From positions 1 to 64,000 of the forward strand of contig JAHNEJ010000124.1 in NCBI GenBank assembly GCA_022559845.1: 64,000 nucleotides of DNA, written 5' to 3'. Source of the DNA: Amorphophallus konjac (taxonomy: Eukaryota > Streptophyta > Magnoliopsida > Alismatales > Araceae). Below the pieces are notes generated by a model that saw only the letters and a list, made by a program, of their open reading frames with translations, made no database searches and had not been told where the DNA came from. This document shows, one piece after another, positions 55,159 through 64,000 of this stretch. Numbering within the stretch: the stretch's first letter is position 1; each line of letters begins with the position of its first letter. The translations under genes were made by a program, and so were the position numbers.

Positions 55159-56040
55159 AACTCCTTAACCTCTCGTCTTTAATTCACGAGATTTGGAGGG
55201 TGATTAGAAGACATAAAGGGGAACAAATAACTCTAAAAGATGAACATGAAAAATACCTCTGCTAAGATCCCTAAACCTTGAGTCTTTGATAGGCGGACAT
55301 GCTTATTCCTGTGCGCTCTACAGAGAAACAGCTACTTGCAGATCCTCTAACTCCTCAACAGCTTGATTTCCTAACATGAAATTTGGAGGGGAGTTAGACA
55401 ATACTAAAGGAAACAAAATCTTCTAAAAACTTACCCTGAGATGATGACGTCTTACCTTCGAACTACGCGCTCCAAAACTGGGGTTCGCGTAGAACGAATT
55501 CATGGTCTATTTATAGGGTTTAGCCTAGGGCTGAGAGATTATATTAATTTAGAGTCCTAATTTGGAGTAAGATCGATCCCCAAGAGTCCTAGACATATTT
55601 TTTCACTGGATAGCATCGATCTATGGGGATTAGAATGGGAAAAATCCATGCTTTTCATGCTTCTCAAAATCTCGTTTTCGAAAGCAAAAAGTTGTCCTGG
55701 CTGGACTGCCTTCATGAGAATGCGGTCTCGCGATAGACCGTCTTCTGGCGTAAAATCTGAAATTTTTAGATTTTTCTATTTATCTCCTATTTATCCCCTA
55801 ATTAGCCTATTTATCTATTTTAAATCTAAAAATAGCCCTAATTACGTCTCTATTAATGGGCTTGGGCCTAAAAGCCTTAGAATTTGGTTTATGGGCCAGG
55901 TTTAAGTGGGTCTGTTTACCTAATTAATAATTGCGTTTTTAAATTACTTGATTTTTGAATGGCTAAGCCCACTTAAGCCTAAATGCTTAATTATTTTATT
56001 TAATTCTCAAAAAATCCTATATAATTTCCAGGGTGTTACA
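55159..56040 (-). repeat. 3' LTR of E, 882-bp remnant
   Basis: Aligns base for base in length with 63042-63923 of the 5' LTR (both 882 bp), from AACTCCTTAACC to GGGTGTTACA. TATA box CTATAAATAG on the minus strand at 55516-55507. Confidence 0.92.
55507..55516 (-). promoter_or_regulatory. TATA box, E 3' LTR
   Basis: Minus-strand CTATAAATAG, conserved at 63399-63390 in the other LTR. Confidence 0.65.
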
Positions 56041-56059
56041 CCCTTTACCACTTAAAAAG
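56041..56059 (-). other. Polypurine tract of E
   Basis: Minus-strand CTTTTTAAGTGGTAAAGGG touching the LTR end TGTAACACCC. Confidence 0.75.
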
Positions 56060-56109
56060 AATTTGGTCCCCAAGTTCATTGCATGGGTTTTGTGGAGAGT
56101 ATACTTACA

Positions 56110-56481
56110 ATCAAATAGTTCCGGGAATCTCTTGTGCATAGCTTCTTCCGTTTCCCATGTCGCCTCTTGATCAATACTTTTATTCCATCAGACTTTTATC
56201 ATGGGAATAGTTTTATTTCGAATGTGACGTACTTCTCGATCAATTATTTTGATTGGCTTTTGCTCGTACGTTAGGTCCTTTTGCATCACCAGATCATCAT
56301 AACTTATAACATGAAATAGATCATGGACGTACCTTTTTAGCATCGAGACATGAAACACATCATGGACTCCAGCTAATTGAGGAGGTAAAGCTATCTGATA
56401 TGCAACCTCACTAACCCTTTCAAGAATTTCAAAAGGGCCAATAAATCTCGTAGTGAGCTTGCCTTTTATACCAATCTTCAA
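56110..56481 (-). pseudogene. Integrase end and chromodomain-like tail of E
   Basis: Frame-shifted from the upstream integrase near 56480. Contains RVSEVAYQIALPPQLAGVHD, FHVSMLKRYVHD, then LTYEQKPIKIIDREVRHIRN, IPMIKV, a stop (TGA) and W..EATWETEEAMHKRFPELFD, a chromodomain-like end. Confidence 0.8.
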
Positions 56482-57764
56482 ATACCCCGACCTAGAGAAA
56501 CTTTGAGAAACACATGGTCTCCCACTTGAAATTTCAGGTCTCTCCTTCTATTGTCGGCATATGACTTTTGTCTATCTTGAGCCATATGGAGTCGTTCTCG
56601 AATAAGTTTTACCTTCTCTGTGGTATCTCGAATGAGTTCAGGGATTAGAAGTTGTCTTTCCCCAACTTCATTCCAACAGATAGGTGAGCGGCAGCTTCTT
56701 CCATATAATGCCTCGAATGGTGCCATTTGTATACTAGCTTGGTAGCTATTGTTGTAGGCAAATTCAACTAGAGACAAGTGATCGTACCAAGTCCCACTAA
56801 AATCAATAGCACAAGCCCTGAGCATATCTTCTATTACTTGATTTATTCTCTTAGTTTGACCATCAATTTGTGGATGGAAAGCAGTGCTAAAGTTTAGTCG
56901 GGTACCCAAGGAATGTTGCAAACCCTTCCTCAATTATGATGTAAAACGAGGGTCTCGATCAGATATAATAGTGATAGGGACACCGTGTAGCTTGATAATT
57001 TCCTTCATATACAAAGCTGCTAATATATCTATAGACCATTGACTCTTAATAGGTAAGAAGTGTGCAGATTTAGTCAATCGGTCTATGATCACCCATATAC
57101 CATCATATCCACCTCTTGTCTTTGGCAGACCCATGATGAAATCCATCCCTATGCTTTCCCACTTCCACTCAGGAATTTCTAAGGGATGAAGATTTCCAGC
57201 GGGCTTTAAGTGTTCCACCTTAACTTGCTGACAAGTGAGGCAGCGAGATACAAAATCCGCTATCTCTCTTTTCATGTTGGGCCACCAGAAATTCCTCTTT
57301 AAATCTTGGTACATCTTGATAGCACCAGGGTGAATAACATACCTAGATTTATGAGCTTCTTCCATAATCAACTTCTTAGTGTCGGCATGATCCGGCACAC
57401 AAATGCGACCCTTGAATAATAGCCTTCCCTCGGTCGAAACAGAAAATTCCAGCCGTTGATCAATATTAGTTTTGATCTCCATCAACGTCGGGTCATTATA
57501 TTGCAACTTGACTAGGTCTTCTATGATTGTGGGTTGTAACCGGATATTAGCAATAACACCTCTTTCTTCTTCTGCATCAACATCTAGATTCAAATTTGCA
57601 AAATCTTTTATAAGATTAGTCATACCTTTCCTGAGGCTTGCTAGAGTTGCCAAAGGTTTCCTGCTGAGAGCATCTGCTACAGCATTTGCTTTGCCAGGAT
57701 GGTACTGAATAGAGAAGTCAAAATCCTTAAGGTACTCTTGCCATCTTCTTTGCCTCATATTCAA
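56482..57764 (-). pseudogene. RNase H end and integrase of E
   Basis: [19 protein letters not shown] marks the RNase H boundary. Zinc finger: [15 protein letters not shown] and [11 protein letters not shown]. Core: [31 protein letters not shown], then a stop at 56936-56934, FHPQIDGQTKRINQ. In the last motif the catalytic Glu position reads Lys (DGQTKR where DGQTER/SER is usual), so the DDE triad is broken. Confidence 0.88.
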
Positions 57765-59594
57765 ATCCTTCTGGGTGAAGATATACTTCAGACTTTTGTG
57801 GTCCGAAAATATAATGAATTTCTCCCCATAAAGGTAATGTAGTCATATCTTCAAGGCGAAGATAACAATAGCTAACTCCAGATCATGCACGGGGTAGTTC
57901 TCTTTATGACGCTTCAATTTTCTCGAAGCATAGCAGATTACTTTGCCATTCTGCATAAGGACACAACCAAGGCCAATGCCTGATGCATCCGTGTAAACTT
58001 CAAAGCCACCACCTTCAACAGGTAGTGATAATACGGGTGCTGTAGTAAGATGTTCTTTGAGGGTTAGAAAACTCTCTTTACAGTCCTTCGACCATACAAA
58101 GGGATTCTCCTTTCTTGTGAGTCAGGTCAAAGGGACGGCAATCTTTGAGAAATCCTTGATAAATCGCCTATAATAGTCAGCCAGATCGATAAAACTCCTG
58201 ACTTCGGATACGGTCATTGGTCGGCTCCAGTTCTTGACAGCTTCAACTTTTGAAGGGTCCACAGCGATACCTTCCTTTGGGATAATGTGGCCATGAAATG
58301 AAACCTCCTTTAGTCAGAATTCACACTTGTTGAGCTTCACGTAGAGTTGATGTTCTCTTAATGTTTGCAAAGCTATCCTTAAATACACTTCATGTTCCTC
58401 CTTGGTCTTGGAATATATGAGAATATCATCAATAAAAATGACCACAAATCAGTTGAGATAAGGCCTGAAGACATTATTCATAAGTTGCATAAAAGCAGCA
58501 GGGGCATTGGTTAACCCAAATGACATAGCCACAAACTCATAGTGCCCATATCTGCTCTGAAAAGTAATTTTGTAAATGTCTTCATCTTTAATCTTGAGTT
58601 GATGGTAACCAGACCTGAGGTCAATCTTTGAGAAATACTCTGATCTAGAGATTTGATCAAATAGCTCATCGATACGCGGCAGTGGATATTTATTCTTGAT
58701 GGTTAGTTGATTCAACTGCCAGTAGTCGATGCATAACCTGAGAGATCCGTCCTTCTTCCTGACGAATAAGACTGGCACACCCCAAGGGGATGTGCTGGGT
58801 CGAATAAAGCCCTTGTCTAATAACTCCTGAAGTTGTTTCTTCAACTCTTTGAGTTCTGTGATGGACATCCTGTAAGGAGCTATTGAAACATGTGTTGCTC
58901 CAGGAATGAGTTCAATAGAGAAGTTTACTTCCCTTTCGGATGGTAAACTGGGTAATTCGGATGGAAAGACATCGGGAAACTCTTGTACAATAGGGATTTC
59001 TTCTAGAATGATTTCCTTAGACTCGGTAATGATCACGGAAGCAAGGAAAGCTTCACAACCTTGCGAGATAAGTTTACAGGCGTGAAGAGAAGAAATAAGA
59101 ATAGGATGCTTCCTATACTTGATGTCAAGGAAAGAGAATCGTGGAAGATCCGGTTTATGGAAAGAGATTCTCCTATTGCGACAATTTATATCAGTGTAAT
59201 GGTCACATAACCAATGTACACCTAGAATGGCATCATAGCCTTCCATGTCAAGGCAAATGAGATTTGCGGGAAGATTATGGCCTTCTATAGTCACCTCACT
59301 ATTCGGGTAGTGGGTTGTAAATTTGGTTCCGGAACCTAAGGGTGTTGTGATAGCTAGGTCCGAAGGCAGAGAAACAGGTGAAACCGGCAAGGTTTTAGCA
59401 AAAGCAGTAGATATAAAGGAATGAGAAGCACCAGTATCAAATAGTACAAAAGCAGGATGGGAATAAATTTGAACGGTACCTTCCATCAACCCATCATCCT
59501 TGGGTGCTTCCTCGTCCAGAACAGCATTAAGACGAGCATGCCGCCTATGCCCGCCATTAGAAGTTTGTTCTTTCATGAGAGGGCAATCTGGCAT
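57765..59594 (-). pseudogene. Protease, reverse transcriptase and RNase H of E
   Basis: Protease with intact [17 protein letters not shown] and [76 protein letters not shown], stop at 58448, then [18 protein letters not shown] (catalytic DD kept) and another stop (CEF*LKEV, Trp to stop). RNase [46 protein letters not shown]. Same frame throughout to 56934. Confidence 0.9.
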
Positions 59595-59599
59595 GCGAT

Positions 59600-60481
59600 G
59601 CTATGTAAGCAAGCGCCGAGATGCTTCCAGCACTCTTCAGCCGAATGACCGAACTTATCACAGAACAAGCAAGCCGTCATGACTTACTTTTCCTCCTCTT
59701 TGACCTTCTTATTTTTGTTGCTGCCGCCATTCCCATTACGGGACCTCTTCTTGTTATCATGAGGCTTGTAGGACCCTGTGATGCTAAATTTCTCTTCTTT
59801 TCGTCTGCGTTTGTCAAACCTCCGGCTTGACTCCTCACCCTTACTCTTGAATTTCTCGACCTTTTCCAAGGTCCTCTCACATAATTGAGCCATGTGGACC
59901 ATCTTCGTGTATGTACGAATATTTTGAGCTCCAAGTTGATTTATAAAGACGGGCCTTAATCCGTCCATAAAGCGATTTGCCTTCAAGATCTCCGTAGCCA
60001 CCAGGTGTGGAGCATAAGGTGCCATACAAGAAAATTAAAGCTCGTACTCCGCCACGGACATCATACCATGTCTTAAAGAGGTAAATTCTATGGCCTTTCG
60101 CTCGCGGATATGCTCTGAGAAATATTTCTCTCGGAAGAGCTCAAGGAACTCCTCCAAAGTAATCTGATCATTTTGAAGATGGGCCGAAGTGGCCTTCCAC
60201 CATGTTCGGGCATCCTTATTAAGTTGAAATGCGGCGAGTAAGACCTTCTCTTGATCAGAACATTGCATCACGTTGAAGATCTGATCCATCTCGTCGATCC
60301 AATTTTCAGCTTCGTCGGGATTAGAGGAACCCGAGAACTGCAGAGGATTCATACTCCGGAAGTTGCGATGTAAGTCCCCGGCGCCAGCCCGCACGCCAGC
60401 TTGAGCAACGGTTTGAAGGGCATGGGTAAGACCCACAACAGTCTGTTGCATAGCTTCCCAGTTAGCGCGGTTTGCGACCAT
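59600..60481 (-). pseudogene. gag of E
   Basis: ATG at 60481 (MVANRANWEAMQQTV). Capsid core: NPLQFSGSSNPDEAENWIDE, ARTWWKATSAHLQ, LEEFLELFREKYFSEHIRE, EFTSLRHGMMSVAEYE, then a stop (60035-60037) and FMDGLRPVFINQLG in the same frame. Lys/Arg-rich tail; stop at 59684, then the zinc knuckle CLFCDKFGHSAEECW with all four ligands. A frameshift separates it from protease. Confidence 0.88.
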
Positions 60482-60700
60482 CGTGAGAATGAGGTGCCTG
60501 TGAAAATAAACAATTTGTTATTTCCCCTGGAATTTAAGAAGATTCACCTAAACATGAATTTCTAAAATAACTATCTCATCCCGGGCTCTACCCAATCTCA
60601 CATGGGTTCAAAAAAAATTTCCTAGTTCATAAGAATGGGTCCTTAAACCTTGAACTTAGCCTATAACTTGACATTTTTCTAGGACTTACTTATGCCTAGG

Positions 60701-60712
60701 CTCTGATACCAA
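60701..60712 (-). other. Primer binding site of E (initiator-Met tRNA type)
   Basis: Minus-strand TGGTATCAGAGC next to the 5' LTR. Confidence 0.92.
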
Positions 60713-60714
60713 TT

Positions 60715-63700
60715 TAACGGTCATACCCTGAGATATGCAGTGGAATTAAGTCGGGAACGTGAACAGCCGTCAATACGCCTCAAGCTAGCAAGATAATCAG
60801 AGCGCTAACATTCACACATAAAAGATGAATACATAAGGTCATATACTCAAAAATCCACCTTTATTGAATCATAATAATCAAAGTTTACAAGACACTTGAC
60901 TTGACTCTTGAAACCCTAGACTCAAGAAAAAGGAAAATTACATAACATGCAACTTCACCGCCTATTACAGTGAAGGTATTTAAATTACAATAACTGACTT
61001 CATGATACTTGAACTATCTAAGCTTGCACTCGTCTTTAATCACTCTCGGACCCTTCACTTGAGTAGTCTGAATCCCCCGCTAGAGTTTCCTGAAAAGGAT
61101 TGAAAGGTAGGGAATAAGCACACTTACCCAGTAGGTATCTTCATATCAACATAAAGGTAATATTTACTTAATTAATATTTTGCTCTAGAAGACAAGATAA
61201 AGGAAATACGATAAAACATGCGATAAAACCAAAGTACTAACACCATTAGCAAGATATAGACCATAGAGATATGAGTGTTCATGTAGAATGAGAGCATGAT
61301 CAAGTAAGAATATAATGTGGCATTTCATTAACGAGAATGTACTAGAATGTAACGAGAATGTACTTTTCATAACCATAAAGGCTATGCTCTAGAAAGTCAT
61401 GTAACAAGAATGTATAATTTCATGATGAGCCTCGTGATTTTCACATGTTTATAAAAAAAGTACTACCGACGCAATATGACGCCAGTGTTCATCATACCAC
61501 ATGGTTTACAGTATGTTTCCGACCATCGGTTGAGGGGGCTAGCGTCGAGCCCTTGGAACTGTCCGTGTCCACTCTTACATCTTCAAGTTATAAATCAAGC
61601 TACTTCCACGAGAATAATAAACGTAGGCCAATAATGTAAAGTTCAAACAATAGTTCATGACAACAATATCAAGGTAAGAATGCACCAAAAATGAATCACG
61701 AGAGTTCAAGAATGGTTTAATGACAATGTCATGCTACGGGAGGAATCCGGCAGCATAACGGTACATTCATTAATAAGTTAATGTATAAGATGTTGGGTTC
61801 CATATAATCCATAGACCATATAGGAACAGAATATTGTCAACCCTTGGGTCAAACCTCGGGTTGAACAATATGCAGGTAGAACGCGATCATTCTAGGACCG
61901 TTTCTTGAAGGTAGCGGTCAGGTCAAGACCGCTATCATGATGGAGTCGACGTAGAAGAAGGATAGGTCGATGCCATGACCAATCTGGCAGAAGGTGATCT
62001 CTCCATGGCCGCTACTTGGAAGTAGCGGTCGCCTAAGGGCCGCTATCTGTCCAGGTTGCAGGAAAATGTAGAAATTCAAGTGCTTTCTAGACCATTGGGT
62101 TTTAGGGTACAACCAGCTCGGCGTCCTACTGAGAATCCCAGGCTCGCGGAGACTTACGGAGGCCTTGAAACATGATCACCTAGTCCGGCGGAAGGAATAT
62201 CCGACGGAGAGGATCACAAGTCCAAGAAGTGTTCCTATCAAGTGCATGTGTAACTAAGAGCAATGTACCGGAATACGCTTTATATGTGACTTATACAACA
62301 AAAATAAGGTGAGAAAGGAACGTGCCAAAACATAGAAGAACTATCTTTAATACAAGACTATATGCTTTTGAAATGAAATTAACATAAGATTAAAATACGT
62401 TTCTAAAACATGAAGGGCATAAAATCTACCGTGATTGATGCATAATCTAACCAAAATCATAAATATGATGACATAACTAGGAATAGAACCTAATTACCTA
62501 GGCTTAGCATATATTTATAAGGGATGATCTACATTCCGTTTAGGGTTAACAGAAAGCAGAAAACGGTCTGGAGAGAATCGCCCCTTGCAAATAGCGGTCT
62601 ACCTGAGACCGCCTCTTGACAGTAGCGGTATCTGATGGACCGCCTGTTGTTTGCAACGGACAGAAGGTAACAATGCATGCATGGCCTATTCTAGGGCAAA
62701 TTAATAACGCAAAATGCATGAAAAACTGGGCTAAAACATAATAGCATGATTCTAAAGCATAGGAAGGCATGGATTTAATCAAAGTTCTTATCTTTTCTAG
62801 TTAAGATGTTATGGACAACATGAACTAAAAGGGCTATTGCGCAGTCATGGGAGAACATGAAGTTCGACATGTAGAAAGCATGAAATCAAGAGAAAACAGA
62901 GGGCATTTACTCCTAATACGTTGTTTGAGCCATCATGAGATAACCTACCTTTGGGACGGGCTCTAGACTTTGAATTCCTTGCTGGAAGAACACCCCAGTT
63001 CCCGCGCGTCTTGCGTGGAACCAGCAACTTCCCGACCTTCTAACTCCTTAACCTCTCGTCCTTAATTCACGAGATTTGGAGGGTGATTAGAAGACATAAA
63101 GGGGAACAAATAACTCTAAATGATGAACCTAAAAAATACCTCTGCTAAGATCCCTAAACCTCGAGTCTTTGCTAGACGGACACGCTTGTTCATGTGCGCT
63201 CTATAGAGAAATAGCTATTTGCATATCCTCTAACTCCTCAATGGCTTGATTTCCTAACATGAAATTTGGAGGGGAGTTACACAATACTAAAGAGAATAAA
63301 ATCTTCTAAAGACTTACCCTGAGATGACGATGTCTTACCTTCGATCTACGCAATCCAAAACTAGGGTTCGCGTAGAACGAATTCAGGGTCTATTTATAGA
63401 GTTTGGCCTAGGGCTGAGAAATTAGATCAATTTAGAGTCCTAATTTGGAGTAGGATCGATCCCCAAGAGTCCTAGACATGTTTCTCCACTGGATAGCATC
63501 GATCTATGGGGATTGGAATGGGAAAAATCCAGGCTTTACACGCTTCTCAAAATCCCATTTTTGGAAGCAAAAAGCGATCATGACTGGATCGCCTTCACGA
63601 GAACGCGGTCTCGCGATAGACCGCCTTTTGGCGTAAAATCTGAAATTTTTAGATTTTTCCATTTATCTCCTATTTATCCCCTAATTAGCTTATTTATCTA

Positions 63701-63923
63701 TTTTAAATCCAAAAATAGTCCTAATTACATCTCTATTAATGGGCTTGGGCCTAAAAGCCTTGGAATTGGGTTTATGGGCCAGGTTTAAGTGGGCCCATTT
63801 ACCTAATTAATAATTGAGTTTTTAAATTACTTGGTTTTTGAATGGCTAAGCCCACTTAAGCCTAAATGCTTAATTATTTTTTTTAATTCTCAAAAAATCC
63901 TAGATAGATTCCAGGGTGTTACA
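60715..63923 (-). repeat. 5' LTR of E (about 3.2 kb)
   Basis: From TTAACGGTCATACC (inner end, canonical TG lost, so uncertain by 1-3 bases) to GGGTGTTACA. TATA box at 63399-63390 on the minus strand. It contains several inverted repeats with GCGGTC/GACCGC arms (61890-62050, 62575-62650, 63600-63622). Confidence 0.85.
63390..63399 (-). promoter_or_regulatory. TATA box, E 5' LTR
   Basis: Minus-strand CTATAAATAG. Confidence 0.65.
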
Positions 63924-64000
63924 ATATAGGTCTATGGGGTGCAGACCGAACCACCTTAAAATCTTGTATAGTGAGTGTGCTTCCGTGATTTGCTCCATTT
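63924..64000. other. Right flank of E
   Basis: 77 bases outside the LTR; too short to classify. Confidence 0.5.

Larger units (their letters stand above)
55159..63923 (-). mobile_element. Element E: chromovirus-type Ty3/gypsy retrotransposon, 3' LTR truncated by X
   Basis: 5' LTR about 60715-63923, primer site 60712-60701, gag, protease-RT-RNase H-integrase, chromodomain-like tail, polypurine tract 56059-56041 and 882 bp of the 3' LTR (55159-56040). The missing part of the 3' LTR would lie left of X. The proteins resemble those of C but are clearly another family. Confidence 0.9.

Overview
This 64-kb window is repeat-dense plant (angiosperm-type) nuclear DNA. I found no rRNA, no tRNA gene, no CRISPR array and no convincing single-copy host gene. 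Almost every stretch can be assigned to a retroelement: Ty3/gypsy elements of the Tat/Ogre/Retand lineage (LTRs starting TGTnGACAC, second RNase H, antisense genes between pol and the 3' LTR), Ty3/gypsy chromoviruses (initiator-Met tRNA primer site, chromodomain-like tail) and one RTE-type LINE. The species cannot be told from the sequence.

Layout, left to right (labels are mine). A (1-3303, minus): start of gag, primer site and one ~3.1-kb LTR full of minisatellites. L (3304-4556, plus): 3' end of an RTE-type LINE, cut by A. O (4557 to about 18.4 kb, plus): integrase end of an Ogre-like element, then two antisense multi-exon plant-mobile-domain (PMD) genes (6985-9568 and 11004-12362), then a 3' LTR from 13594 carrying a 14-copy 57-bp array. 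B (about 18.4-43.9 kb, minus): a Tat-like element with two gag modules and no visible pol, a 3.5-kb field of hairpin-forming tandem repeats (18.7-22.2 kb), and a ~4.6-kb LTR (28119-43928). D (31464-42679, plus): a complete 11.2-kb Tat/Retand element with two LTRs and an AATTC target duplication, inserted in B's LTR; it carries one long gag-pol frame broken by TGA codons and a long antisense gene of the Transposase_28 type. X (43929-44992 plus 55055-55158, plus): an LTR fragment. C (44993-55054, minus): a complete 10.1-kb chromovirus with an ACACC target duplication, sitting inside X. E (55159-63923, minus): a second chromovirus with a 3.2-kb LTR on the right and 882 bp of its other LTR on the left.

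The pieces read as a stack of insertions: E was hit by X; X was hit by C and by B; B was hit by D and by O; O was hit by L; L was hit by A. The missing left halves of E, X, B, O, L and A would then all lie to the left of the window. The coding regions are decayed by in-frame stops and frameshifts, mostly explicable as C-to-T changes at methylated sites; the best-preserved frames are B gag, D pol, the D antisense gene and the PMD genes.

The most unusual signals are (1) tandem arrays whose units are short inverted repeats with compensating changes in the two arms, in B and independently in the LTR leader region of C and E, and (2) spliced, promoter-equipped antisense genes carried between pol and the 3' LTR of two different Tat-lineage elements (PMD plus coiled coil in O, Transposase_28 plus coiled coil in D).
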